Positions 18,418-28,128 of a stretch of DNA of 43,096 bases are shown piece after piece (the first letter of the stretch is position 1; every line of letters starts with the position of its first letter). Origin of the DNA: Erysipelotrichaceae bacterium (GTDB taxonomy: Bacteria > Bacillota_I > Bacilli_A > RF39 > UBA660); contig JALEZJ010000115.1 of NCBI GenBank assembly GCA_022772985.1, positions 1-43,096 of the forward strand, written 5' to 3'. The notes beneath the pieces were generated by a model, which saw only the letters and a program-made list of their open reading frames with translations, did not search any database and had not been told where the DNA came from. Position numbers and translations under genes: made by a program.

Positions 18418-21258
18418 ATGAAGCCGTTGAAGTTAGTAATGAGTGCTTTTGGACCTTATCGGGATAGGGTAGAAGTTGATTTTGAAAAGTTGGGAAGTAA
18501 TGGTATTTATTTAATTACTGGAGATACAGGTAGTGGAAAGACGACTATTTTTGATGCGATTAGTTTTGCTTTGTTTGGGGAAGCTAGTGGTAGTAGGAGA
18601 GAGAATGGTACTTTTCGGAGTGATTTTGCTAGTGAGAAAGTTAAAACTTTTGTAGAGTTGGAGTTTGAACATAAAGGTTTATTTTATAAAATAGAAAGAG
18701 TTCCTCGTTATATGAGGAAAAAGGTTCGTGGGGAAGGAATGACGTCTGTTTTAGGGGACGCTACTTTAACTTATTTGGAAGAAGTGATTACTGGAGATAA
18801 GAATGTTACTGATAAGTGTGTAGAAATTTTAGGAATGAATGCTAGTCAATTTAAACAGATTGTAATGATTGCACAGGGTGAATTTTTAGAATTATTACTT
18901 TCTAAACCTAAAGATAGAGCTAGTATTTTTAGACGTATTTTTGATACGGGAATTTATAAAGAAATTAGTGATAAGTTAAAGGAGAATTATTTGGCTAAAA
19001 GACGAGAATATGAAGATAGCAGACTTTCTTTAGAGGGATATAAAGAGGGAATTCTTTTAGAAAATGATATTCTTACGGATATAGAAACTTCTGATTTGTT
19101 AGATTTATTGATGAAAGAAATTGAGAAAGATAAATTAGAAGAAGAAAAAATAATGACCGAAAAAGTAATTTTGGATAAAGAATTAGAAGTTATTATTAAA
19201 AAAATTAGTGAAGGGTTGATGATTAATCATAATTTTGAGGTTTTAGAGAAAACTCGCTTGCTGTTAAAAGAAAGGGAACAGGAGGAAGATGAGGTTATTT
19301 CTAAACGAAAGAAGGTTTTAAGAAATCAGGATATTTGGAGTTATATTATTCCTAAGAGAGATGAAGTGAATAGTGTAAAGGAAGAACTTTTAGAAAAAGA
19401 AAATAGTCTAAAAAAATATCAGGAGGAATTTCAAAACATTAATTTGAGTTATGAGAAAGCTCTTTTTCTGTTTCAAAAAGTTGAAAGTTTTACTTTGGAA
19501 TTGGAAAAGAAAAAAGGGATGAAACAGGAATATGAGAATAAGTTAATTATTTGGGAAGATATTTTAAATTTAGAGAATCAATTGAAGGAACAAAAGGTAT
19601 TACGTGATAAGATTTTATTATATGAAAAGAAAGAGTTTGAGAGAAAATTTGAACAAAAAAAATTACAAGAGGTAGAGCTTCAAAATTTGAGAAAAAGTTT
19701 TTTAGAGTTAAAAGAAGATTTTTTTAGTGAAAATCAGGAGTATTTAGAAGCTTATGATTGTTTTTTGTCCTCACAAGCTGGAGTTCTTGCTGCTACTTTA
19801 AAAAAAGGTTGTCCTTGTCCTGTATGTGGCAGTTTGGATCATCCTTGTATTGCTGCAATTGATGGAAAAGTTGTAGTGAAAGATGAATTGGATGATAAAA
19901 AGAAAAAAGTAGATAATCTTCAGAAAAAGTTAGAAGAGTATCAATTGCTTCTTCAAGATAAAGAGTTAAAGTTAGATCATTTAAAGCAGGAGTTAGGCTC
20001 TCTATCTTTAGATAGTTTATTGTCAGAAATTCATAAGTTAGAGAAACAGATTCAAGAAAATGGGGGAAACTTAAGTGAGAAAAGTGAATTTTCTAAAGAA
20101 GCTTTTCAGGAGATTGAGGTTATTATTGCTAATTTGGAAGTAAAGTATCATGATATGAGGAAAGAAGTGGCTGGCTACGATACAAAGGAGAGTATTCAAT
20201 TAGAGATTGAAATCTTAAGAAAAGAGATAGAAGAAAAGGAATTAAAGATTGATGAGATTCATAAGAACTATGAATTCCAGCTAAAAGAGAAAGTTAGAGT
20301 TCAATCTATGATTCAAGTTCTTGATGAGGATTCTTTGAAATTAAAAGAAAGACTAGATAATCTTTCTTTGGACTATGTTTCTAGTTATCAAAAATTTGGC
20401 TATGAAAAAGAAGAGGATTATTTGCAAGTTCAACTTACGAAAGAGGATATGGAGAATCTTTCTTTAGAAGTACAGAATTATTATGAAGAATTAGGGCAAC
20501 TTCAGAGTAAAATAAACACATTAGAGGATGTAGTAGTTGGTAAAAAGATGGTTAATGTTTTAGAATTAGAGGGCGAAAAATGTCAAATAAATGAGAAACT
20601 AGAAGATATTCATTCGTCTCTTAAAAGTATTGGTAATAAGATTTCTAATAATGTTAAAGTATATGATAAGATCGATGCTGTCTATAAAAAAGTAAAAAAT
20701 TTAGAAAAAGAAGTGATGGTTTACAAGGATTTGTCTGATACCGCTAATGGGACGATTGCTGGAAAAAATAAATTGGAGTTTGAGCAATTTGTACAAGCTA
20801 GTTATTTTGATCGAGTGATTGCTTCTGCTAATAAGAGGTTTGGCTATATGAGTGAAGAAAGATTTCAATTAGTAAGAAAGGAAGAAGCTAGTAAAGTTAG
20901 TGAAAAGTTAGGGTTAGAGTTGGAAGTAATGGATTATTATACAGGGAAAAAGCGAGATATTAAATCATTATCTGGAGGAGAGTCTTTTAAAGCTGCTTTA
21001 TCTTTAGCTTTGGGAATGAGTGATACGATTCAAGCTTTTTCTGGAGGTGTTGTTGTAGATGCGATGTTTATTGATGAAGGATTTGGTAGTTTGGATGAGG
21101 AAAGTTTAGAGGCTGCTCTTAATGCTATTATGATGCTTAGTCAAGGAAATCGCTTGATTGGGATTATTAGTCATGTTAATGAGTTAAGGTCTAGGATTGA
21201 TAAAAAAATTGTTATAAAGAAGAGTAGTTGTGGAAGTAGTGTTAGTGTGGTGGTATAA
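18418..21258 (+). CDS. sbcC: Exonuclease subunit SbcC (Rad50-like SMC ATPase)
   Basis: MKPLKLVMSAFGPYRDRVEVDF, Walker A GDTGSGKTTIFDAI, zinc hook CPCPVC, LSGGESFKAALSLALG, FIDEGFGSLDEE. The ORF-track GTG at 18415 is one codon upstream. Confidence 0.97.
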   Translation: MKPLKLVMSAFGPYRDRVEVDFEKLGSNGIYLITGDTGSGKTTIFDAISFALFGEASGSRRENGTFRSDFASEKVKTFVELEFEHKGLFYKIERVPRYMRKKVRGEGMTSVLGDATLTYLEEVITGDKNVTDKCVEILGMNASQFKQIVMIAQGEFLELLLSKPKDRASIFRRIFDTGIYKEISDKLKENYLAKRREYEDSRLSLEGYKEGILLENDILTDIETSDLLDLLMKEIEKDKLEEEKIMTEKVILDKELEVIIKKISEGLMINHNFEVLEKTRLLLKEREQEEDEVISKRKKVLRNQDIWSYIIPKRDEVNSVKEELLEKENSLKKYQEEFQNINLSYEKALFLFQKVESFTLELEKKKGMKQEYENKLIIWEDILNLENQLKEQKVLRDKILLYEKKEFERKFEQKKLQEVELQNLRKSFLELKEDFFSENQEYLEAYDCFLSSQAGVLAATLKKGCPCPVCGSLDHPCIAAIDGKVVVKDELDDKKKKVDNLQKKLEEYQLLLQDKELKLDHLKQELGSLSLDSLLSEIHKLEKQIQENGGNLSEKSEFSKEAFQEIEVIIANLEVKYHDMRKEVAGYDTKESIQLEIEILRKEIEEKELKIDEIHKNYEFQLKEKVRVQSMIQVLDEDSLKLKERLDNLSLDYVSSYQKFGYEKEEDYLQVQLTKEDMENLSLEVQNYYEELGQLQSKINTLEDVVVGKKMVNVLELEGEKCQINEKLEDIHSSLKSIGNKISNNVKVYDKIDAVYKKVKNLEKEVMVYKDLSDTANGTIAGKNKLEFEQFVQASYFDRVIASANKRFGYMSEERFQLVRKEEASKVSEKLGLELEVMDYYTGKKRDIKSLSGGESFKAALSLALGMSDTIQAFSGGVVVDAMFIDEGFGSLDEESLEAALNAIMMLSQGNRLIGIISHVNELRSRIDKKIVIKKSSCGSSVSVVV

Positions 21259-21522
21259 TATTATAATTATTAGTGGAGAAGAAAGATGATATAGAGCAGA
21301 TCATGATTTATTTTCTTGAAAAACAAAAAGAAGAATCTTTAGATGATTTTGAAATTCCTTTTATAAATTGTTATCAAATAATTGTTTAGAAAGGGATTGT
21401 TGTGTTTTTTATTAAAGCTTATATGTTTATTCTTAGTTGTAGTTATTTTTATATTAAAAATTAATTCTATTGTTTTATTTATGTTTTTATGGTATTATTT
21501 TTGATATAGAGTTGGTGATTTT

Positions 21523-22518
21523 ATGAATTTTATGGAAAAAGGTTTACTATTTCTAGAGACGACTGGATTTGATTGTGGTGGTGCTGATGTATTAGGGGTT
21601 ATTAAGTTTGTATGGACTCTTTTAGATGTTGTTTTTATTATTGTTCCGATTGGATTAATTGTAATGGTTTCTCTTGATTTTGCTAAAAATGTAATAGCTG
21701 GCAAAGAGGATGAGATGAAAAAGAATGTTTTATTGGCATTTAAAAGAATTATGTATTGTGTTGCTTTATTTTTAGTTATGCCTATTGTTAATTTTGTTAT
21801 TGTCTTATTAGGTGAACAAGATGTATCTTATGCGAAATGTATTGAAATTGCTACTACAGAAGATCTTTCTCAATACAAGATTGAATATGATGATGATTAT
21901 AATGTTCCAGAGCCTGATTTTTCTAAAGATTCTGGATATAGTACTAGTAATGGGAATAATATGTCTGATGAAGATTATAAGCATTTGGATATTTATAATC
22001 AGACGAATCCTACGATTGCTAGTAATAAGGTATGTATTGGTGGAGCGAAATCTGTTAGTGCTACTGCTTGTGGTCTTTCAACTTATATGGCTACGAGATA
22101 TGTTTTAACGAAGCAAGATACTAATTATATGGATTTTGCTCATGAAGCTTGTGGGACTGGTTTTTTTAATGGTAATGGGACTTCTTGGGAAGTTTCCGAG
22201 AAAGATAGTACTTATTCTGATAAATATGGTATTGTTAGTTCTGGGATGATGTCTAATTATGATGCTATTGTTGGAGAATTGAAGAAGGGGCGAGTTGTTG
22301 TTTTAATTGTTCATGCTGGTAGACCTACTGTTAATGAAGGTGGATTTAATTCTACTAGTAATCAGCATTTTATTGCGTTAGTTGGATATGATGGTTCTAA
22401 AGAGCAAATTTATGTATATAATCCAACTGGGAAAAATACTGGTTGGACGTCTAAAGATATGGTTCAAAAATATATTATTAATTATATAGATCTTATTAGA
22501 AGTGTAAAAGCAGTTTAA
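21523..22518 (+). CDS. Membrane protein with N-terminal two-TM (pilin/TrbC-VirB2-like) region and C-terminal C39-like cysteine peptidase domain
   Basis: TM segments FVWTLLDVVFIIVPIGLIVMVSLDF and IMYCVALFLVMPIVNFVIVLL; C39-like TACGLSTYMATRY ... NQHFIALVGYDGSKEQIYVYNPTG. Confidence 0.65.
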   Translation: MNFMEKGLLFLETTGFDCGGADVLGVIKFVWTLLDVVFIIVPIGLIVMVSLDFAKNVIAGKEDEMKKNVLLAFKRIMYCVALFLVMPIVNFVIVLLGEQDVSYAKCIEIATTEDLSQYKIEYDDDYNVPEPDFSKDSGYSTSNGNNMSDEDYKHLDIYNQTNPTIASNKVCIGGAKSVSATACGLSTYMATRYVLTKQDTNYMDFAHEACGTGFFNGNGTSWEVSEKDSTYSDKYGIVSSGMMSNYDAIVGELKKGRVVVLIVHAGRPTVNEGGFNSTSNQHFIALVGYDGSKEQIYVYNPTGKNTGWTSKDMVQKYIINYIDLIRSVKAV

Positions 22519-22623
22519 TCTTTATTATTTATATTTGTAGATGTAGGGTATGGATATTCATTTATTTTGCTATTGTATGGAGAAATGGGATAAGTTTTTT
22601 ATTTTGTTATAGCGTTAGAGAGG

Positions 22624-23811
22624 ATGATAGAGATGTTAGATTTTTCTTTTTATGCACCTACTTATTATGAATTTGGTCGTGATACGGAGAGTAAAGTAGG
22701 GGAATTGATTCAAAAGTTTGGTGGTACTAAGGTTTTGATTCATTATGGAGAGGGAAGTGTTGTTAGGAGTGGTTTGCTATCAAGAGTGGAAAAATACTTA
22801 GATAGTTGTCAGATTTCTTATGAAGAATTAGGTGGAGTAAAGGCTAATCCAGAAAGTGATTTAGTGTATGAAGGTATCAAACTTTGTAGAGATGAAAATA
22901 TTGATTTTATTTTAGCTGTTGGTGGTGGATCTGTTATTGATAGTGCTAAGGCTATTGCTGCTGGAGTTTTGTATGATCTTGATTTTTGGGATTTTTTCTG
23001 TGATGATGATAGAAAGAAAGTAGAGAAAAGTTTGCCTGTTGGGGTAATTTTAACGATTGCGGCGGCTGGTTCTGAGGGTTCTCCTAGTATGGTTATTACT
23101 AATAGTAAGACTAAATTAAAGAGAGGAAATATCAAAAGTGATGTTGTAAGACCTAAGTTTGCTATTATGAATCCAACTCTTACGATGTCTTTATCTAATT
23201 ATCAGACTGCTTGTGGGATTGTTGATATTATGACACATGTTATTGAAAGATATTTTACTAATACTAAAAATTGTATTGTTACAGATAGGTTATGTGAGGC
23301 AATTTTAAAATCTATGATTGAAAGTGGTAAGAAGGTAATGGATCATCCAAATGATTATGAGGCACGAGCTAATATCATGTGGGCTAGTACTTTAGCCCAT
23401 AATAATATTTGTGGTGTAGATAGAGTTCAGGATTGGGCTAGTCATAAGATGGAACATGAATTATCTGGTAAATATGGGGTTGCACATGGAGCTGGACTTG
23501 CTGTTATTGTTATTAAATGGATGAGGTATGTTTCTAAGAGAAATCCAAACAAATTTAGGGAGTTTGGCAAAAATATCTTTGGAATTAGGAATGATTTATT
23601 TGGTACAGATGATGATTATATAGAGCAAGGAATTCAAAAGTTGCAAGAATTTTGGATTTCTCTTGGAATGCCTAGTAGTTTAGAAGAATTAGGATATCAT
23701 GATGAAGATTTGGATTACTTGGTGGAACATGTAGATTATGCTAGTGATGGGACTATTGGTAATTACTTGAAATTAACTAAGGAGGATGTTAGAAATATTT
23801 ATCAAAGTTGA
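22624..23811 (+). CDS. Iron-containing alcohol dehydrogenase (butanol dehydrogenase-like)
   Basis: ILAVGGGSVIDSAKAIAAG, AAGSEGSPSMVITN, KYGVAHGAGLAVI. Confidence 0.93.
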   Translation: MIEMLDFSFYAPTYYEFGRDTESKVGELIQKFGGTKVLIHYGEGSVVRSGLLSRVEKYLDSCQISYEELGGVKANPESDLVYEGIKLCRDENIDFILAVGGGSVIDSAKAIAAGVLYDLDFWDFFCDDDRKKVEKSLPVGVILTIAAAGSEGSPSMVITNSKTKLKRGNIKSDVVRPKFAIMNPTLTMSLSNYQTACGIVDIMTHVIERYFTNTKNCIVTDRLCEAILKSMIESGKKVMDHPNDYEARANIMWASTLAHNNICGVDRVQDWASHKMEHELSGKYGVAHGAGLAVIVIKWMRYVSKRNPNKFREFGKNIFGIRNDLFGTDDDYIEQGIQKLQEFWISLGMPSSLEELGYHDEDLDYLVEHVDYASDGTIGNYLKLTKEDVRNIYQS

Positions 23812-23886
23812 TTTTTGGTGTATAAAATAATTTAAAATATAACATAATAATAAGGTAGTAATATACTGTTTATTCCTTGGTTTTAG

Positions 23887-23925
23887 AAAAAGTAATAGTG
23901 TCTAAGATGGTACTATTGCTTTTTT
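23887..23925 (+). terminator. Rho-independent terminator after the iron alcohol dehydrogenase
   Basis: aaaagtaatagt-...-actattgctttttt. Confidence 0.75.
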
Positions 23926-24026
23926 AGGGTATATTTTTGGTAATAAGAGGAAGATAATTATATGTTAAAATTCAATTTAAGTATTTTTTAGGTTATCAAA
24001 TATTGAAAAATAGTTTTACACAGTTT

Positions 24027-24035
24027 TGTGGATAA
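24027..24035 (-). promoter_or_regulatory. Perfect DnaA box
   Basis: tgtggataa, reverse complement of TTATCCACA, in the intergenic region upstream of the metK transcription unit. Confidence 0.5.
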
Positions 24036-24105
24036 TTAGTAAAGAATGAATAAAAGGTAGTAGATATTTTTTGTTTTTGTTATAATAAAATCGGAGGATG
24101 TATTT

Positions 24106-24423
24106 ATGAGTAAAAAAGAATTTGTTATAGATGATGAATTTCGAATGAAGGTAATAAATTTCTTAAAAATTTATGGCTATTATGATGGTATTTTAGTGCG
24201 TGATGGAAATGATAAGAAATATGTCAGTGGAGAGATTTTGATTACTGATCTTATTCAAAATAAAAAGGATTATAAAGAATTAAAGCAAAGTATTAGTAAG
24301 GTGTTAGAGTATTGTTATGAGAATCGTTTTGATGAGATAGAGGGTATTATGAATTATTTTTATCAAGTGGAATGTAAGCAAATTCGTAAGAGTTATGGTA
24401 GTTTGTTTGATAAGATTTCTTAA
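24106..24423 (+). CDS. Hypothetical protein (105 aa)
   Basis: ORF with cggagg SD; directly upstream of metK; no family recognised. Confidence 0.6.
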   Translation: MSKKEFVIDDEFRMKVINFLKIYGYYDGILVRDGNDKKYVSGEILITDLIQNKKDYKELKQSISKVLEYCYENRFDEIEGIMNYFYQVECKQIRKSYGSLFDKIS

Positions 24424-24444
24424 TTGTTTAGGTCAGGAGGGTAT

Positions 24445-25545
24445 ATGAATCGTTATTTTTTTACAAGTGAAGCAGTATGTGAGGGACATCCCGATAAGAT
24501 ATGTGATAAGATTAGTGATTATATTTTGGATTTTGCTTTAAAACAAGATAAAAATAGTAAAATGGCAGTAGAAGTTACAATTAAAGATTCTTTTGTTCTT
24601 ATTTATGGGGAAGCTAATACGCATGCTAATTTAGATTATAAAAAGCTTACTTTAGAAGTACTTAGAGATATTGGATATACAGAAGATTTTGAGGTAAAAG
24701 TTTTAGTAGGTAGTCAATCGAATGAAATTCATCAGGCAGTAATGCAAGATGAAGTTAGAGCTGGGGATCAAGGAATTATGTTTGGTTATGCATGTTCTGA
24801 TACCAAAGAATTGATGCCACTTCCTATCCTTCTTGCAAATAGGTTGTGCTATGAACTTAGTAGAGTTCGTAAGGAAGAACATATAGATTTTTTGAATCCA
24901 GATGGAAAAAGTCAGGTTACAGTAGAGTATGAGGGAGATGTTCCAAAAAGGGTAGATACTATCGTGATGGCAGTTTGTCATAAAGAAAATATTTCAGAAC
25001 CAGAATTGCATGATTTTGTTTTTAAAAATATTATTAAAAAAGTTATTCCTAATCATTTTTTGGATGATAGGACAAAAATACTGATTAATACTAGTGGTTC
25101 TTTTATACTAGGTGGACCTTGGGCTGATAGTGGGACTACTGGTAGAAAGATTGTAAGTGATTCTTATGGGGGCATGGCTAGAGTAGGTGGAGGTTGCTTT
25201 TCTAGTAAGGATCCATCGAAGGTAGATCGAAGTGCTGCTTATTATGCTAGGTATGTTGCTAAGAATGTTGTAGCTCATAAAATGGCAGATCAGTGTGAAA
25301 TACAGGTTGCTTATGCGATTGGAAAAAGTAAGCCAATTTCTTTATTTATTGATACTAAGCATACAAATAAGGTTCCTATTGTGGAAATTTATCAATATGT
25401 AGAAAATAATTTTGATTTTTCAGTTCAAAATATTATTGATGAATTAGATTTATTAAAACCAATTTACTATGATTTAGCATGTTATGGTCATTTTGGTAGA
25501 GAGGATTTAATTTTGAGTTGGGAGAAAATTAAGGATTCATTCTAA
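24445..25545 (+). CDS. metK: S-adenosylmethionine synthetase
   Basis: FTSEAVCEGHPDKICDKISD, GDQGIMFGYA, GGPWADSGTTGRKI. ATG at 24445 after aggagg; ORF track begins at 24424. Confidence 0.97.
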   Translation: MNRYFFTSEAVCEGHPDKICDKISDYILDFALKQDKNSKMAVEVTIKDSFVLIYGEANTHANLDYKKLTLEVLRDIGYTEDFEVKVLVGSQSNEIHQAVMQDEVRAGDQGIMFGYACSDTKELMPLPILLANRLCYELSRVRKEEHIDFLNPDGKSQVTVEYEGDVPKRVDTIVMAVCHKENISEPELHDFVFKNIIKKVIPNHFLDDRTKILINTSGSFILGGPWADSGTTGRKIVSDSYGGMARVGGGCFSSKDPSKVDRSAAYYARYVAKNVVAHKMADQCEIQVAYAIGKSKPISLFIDTKHTNKVPIVEIYQYVENNFDFSVQNIIDELDLLKPIYYDLACYGHFGREDLILSWEKIKDSF

Positions 25546-25615
25546 TTCGTGTTAATTTTGTTGTTTGTATAATTGTTTTATGTTATTCTCATTTCATGAA
25601 AGCAAGTGATTTTAA

Positions 25616-26554
25616 ATGAATAAAGAACAAAAGATTAGTATGAGAATAAAAGAGTTGAATAAGGAAAGAGAACTTTTAAAGGATTTGGTTTTGGAGAAGG
25701 ATATGTTAATTAAGGAACAGGAAGATTTATATCGTGGATTATATAGAGAGTTTTTTCTTTCTAAAAAATCAAAAGATTTTGTTTTGTATGATAGGTTTCC
25801 TAGTTTTCAAGTAGTTCGATCTTATTATTCTAAACTGCCTGTTCCTAGTCATCCTTTAATGGAGTATGGGGAATTTGATATGAAAGAGTTAGCAGAAGTG
25901 ATTAAATTGTTATATTCTTTTCGAAGGCAAAAAGAGTATAAGATAGTAACTTCTGGTCAGATGGAATGGAATGATATTTCACGACTTGATCCAAATATTT
26001 ATTTTTTGATTGGTGATGATAAAACTTTGGAAAATTATTTGTCTTATCAGCAGTGTTTTTTTGAAAAAGAGGATAGTTTTTTTTCCTTTGATTCATTAGT
26101 CGATTTTACTTATTTAAAGGCTGATAAAATTGTTAATAATTTTAATCATTATCCAATTGATAAAATGTTAAAGATGAGTTGTCATATTTTAGATGTTTTT
26201 GTTTCAGGTTTTTTGAATTTGGAGACAGAAATTACTTATTATGATTATTTAACAAAGAATTATTTTATTGCTTCTTTTTCAAAGAATACTAATATTTTTA
26301 AAAGTGATGTATGTTCTGATTTTGTTCATTATAAAGGAATTAAAGATACTTTGAGTATGCCTTTCCATATTAATGATTCTTTCATTGCTAAGGCATTAAT
26401 TAGTATTGCTATTTACAAAAAAAATCATCAAAAAATTAGTTTATCTAATGAAGATTATCGTTATATTTTTTATGAAATGTTTCATGAAGATGTAGATATA
26501 GAAAAAGAAGTAGAACAAGATATTCCAAAAAAGTTGAAATATGTACCTAGATAA
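25616..26554 (+). CDS. Hypothetical protein (312 aa, N-terminal coiled coil)
   Basis: Long ORF with consistent codon usage; no family recognised. Confidence 0.6.
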   Translation: MNKEQKISMRIKELNKERELLKDLVLEKDMLIKEQEDLYRGLYREFFLSKKSKDFVLYDRFPSFQVVRSYYSKLPVPSHPLMEYGEFDMKELAEVIKLLYSFRRQKEYKIVTSGQMEWNDISRLDPNIYFLIGDDKTLENYLSYQQCFFEKEDSFFSFDSLVDFTYLKADKIVNNFNHYPIDKMLKMSCHILDVFVSGFLNLETEITYYDYLTKNYFIASFSKNTNIFKSDVCSDFVHYKGIKDTLSMPFHINDSFIAKALISIAIYKKNHQKISLSNEDYRYIFYEMFHEDVDIEKEVEQDIPKKLKYVPR

Positions 26555-26558
26555 TCAT

Positions 26559-26603
26559 AAAAAGAGCAAATGAAATCATTTTGAAATAATTTGTTCTTTT
26601 TTT
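26559..26603 (+). terminator. Rho-independent terminator
   Basis: aaaaagagcaaat ... atttgttcttttttt. Confidence 0.7.
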
Positions 26604-26631
26604 GTTCATATTAATAAGGGTGAATCAATTT

Positions 26632-28059
26632 ATGAAGCGATATAGTATTTGGAAAGATAATATAGAAGAGGTTTCTTATCAAAAATTAGATCAAGATCTT
26701 ACAACAGATGTATTGATTATTGGTGGTGGAATGACTGGTATTAATACATTATATCATTTAAGGGAAAGTAATTTAAAAGTAGTTTTGGTAGAACAAAATA
26801 AGATTGGTATGGGAGTTACTGCAAATAGCACGGGGAAACTTACTTATTTGCAGGATCATCTTTATAATAAGTTGCTTACTAATTTTGATTTTGAGGTTGC
26901 CTCTTCTTACTTGAAGTCTCAGAGAGAAGCTATTCAATTGGCGAGTGATATTATAAAAAAGAATTCGATTGACTGTGATTTGGTTCAGTCTAATTCTTAT
27001 GTTTATACTTCTCAAGATAAAGAAATTGAAAAATTAAAAGATTTAAAAAAATTTTTAGAGAAGAATGGAATTTATGTTTTTGAGGATACAAATTCTATGG
27101 TAGAAAGTAAGTATATGATTGGAGTTGAAGATACGTATTTGTTTCATCCAGTTAAGTTTCTTTTTGGCTTATTAAAGGCGTGTTCTTCTCGAAATATTTA
27201 TGAGGATACCAGTATTGTTAAGATAGAAGAGGAGAAGGATGGATATGTTTGTTTTACAGAAGAACGTAAGATTCATGCGAAATGGATTGTGATTGCGACG
27301 CATTATCCTTATTTTAATTTGCCGATGGTGTTTCCGGTTAAGGCAAGTTTAGAGAAATCTTATCTTAGTGCATCTTTGAAGGAGATGGAACTTCTTTCTC
27401 TTATTAGTTATGATAATCCATTTATTTCTATTCGAAATTATCAAGATTATTGTATTTATCTTAGTAATTCTCATAAGAACAATGCTAAGGTAGATGATGA
27501 GAAGCACTTTCGGGAGTTATTGAAGAAGGCAAATGATTTGGGTTTAAATCCTGAATATTTATGGAGTAATATTGATATTATGACGAATGATGGGCTTCCT
27601 TATGTTGGGGAGATTAAAGAGGGGTTATTACTTGGGACTGGTTATAATACTTGGGGAATGACGAATGGTATTTTGGCTGGTAAGCTCCTTAGTGATTTGA
27701 TTTTAAAAAGAAAAAATGCTTATCAGGTATTATTTGATCCGAAACGAGTGAATTCTAGTATGGTAATTCAGGGTGTTATGGATGGATATTATAGTTTAGA
27801 GGGTTATATTAAAGGCCTACTTTCTAAGAGTGATAAGATTTCTTATCAAAAAGAAGATGGGAAACAAATAGCGGTTTACCAAGATGAAGAAGGAGAACAC
27901 AAAGTTTATACGAAGTGTCCTCATATGGGGTGTAGGTTAATTTTTAATGAGGTAGAGAAAACTTGGGATTGTCCTTGTCATGCTTCTAGGTTTGATATTG
28001 ATGGTAAATGTATCAGTGGCCCTGCTAATCGAGATATTGGAATAGGTGAGAATAATTGA
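26632..28059 (+). CDS. FAD-dependent oxidoreductase with C-terminal Rieske [2Fe-2S] domain
   Basis: TDVLIIGGGMTGINTLYHL (DAO fold) and CPHMGCRLIFNEVEKTWDCPCHASRFDIDGKCISGPA (Rieske). ORF-track start 26602 refined to ATG 26632. Confidence 0.93.
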   Translation: MKRYSIWKDNIEEVSYQKLDQDLTTDVLIIGGGMTGINTLYHLRESNLKVVLVEQNKIGMGVTANSTGKLTYLQDHLYNKLLTNFDFEVASSYLKSQREAIQLASDIIKKNSIDCDLVQSNSYVYTSQDKEIEKLKDLKKFLEKNGIYVFEDTNSMVESKYMIGVEDTYLFHPVKFLFGLLKACSSRNIYEDTSIVKIEEEKDGYVCFTEERKIHAKWIVIATHYPYFNLPMVFPVKASLEKSYLSASLKEMELLSLISYDNPFISIRNYQDYCIYLSNSHKNNAKVDDEKHFRELLKKANDLGLNPEYLWSNIDIMTNDGLPYVGEIKEGLLLGTGYNTWGMTNGILAGKLLSDLILKRKNAYQVLFDPKRVNSSMVIQGVMDGYYSLEGYIKGLLSKSDKISYQKEDGKQIAVYQDEEGEHKVYTKCPHMGCRLIFNEVEKTWDCPCHASRFDIDGKCISGPANRDIGIGENN

Positions 28060-28061
28060 TT

Positions 28062-28093
28062 AAATTTTGTTAATGTTTTTGTTAACAGAATTT
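28062..28093 (+). terminator. Rho-independent terminator
   Basis: aaattttgttaa-tgtttttg-ttaacagaattttttt. Confidence 0.6.
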
Positions 28094-28128
28094 TTTTATG
28101 TTATACTTAGGATAGGTGATGAGATAAG

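Noticed and set aside
21273-21389. 38-aa ORF VEKKDDIEQIMIYFLEKQKEESLDDFEIPFINCYQIIV after sbcC
   Set aside because: GTG start without a convincing SD; too short to support without conservation data.
21812-22108. + frame 98-aa ORF inside the C39-like gene
   Set aside because: Overlaps in another frame; Met/Ile/Leu-rich translation of AT-rich coding DNA.
22818-23135. Minus-strand 105-aa ORF
   Set aside because: Antisense to the iron alcohol dehydrogenase, no independent support.
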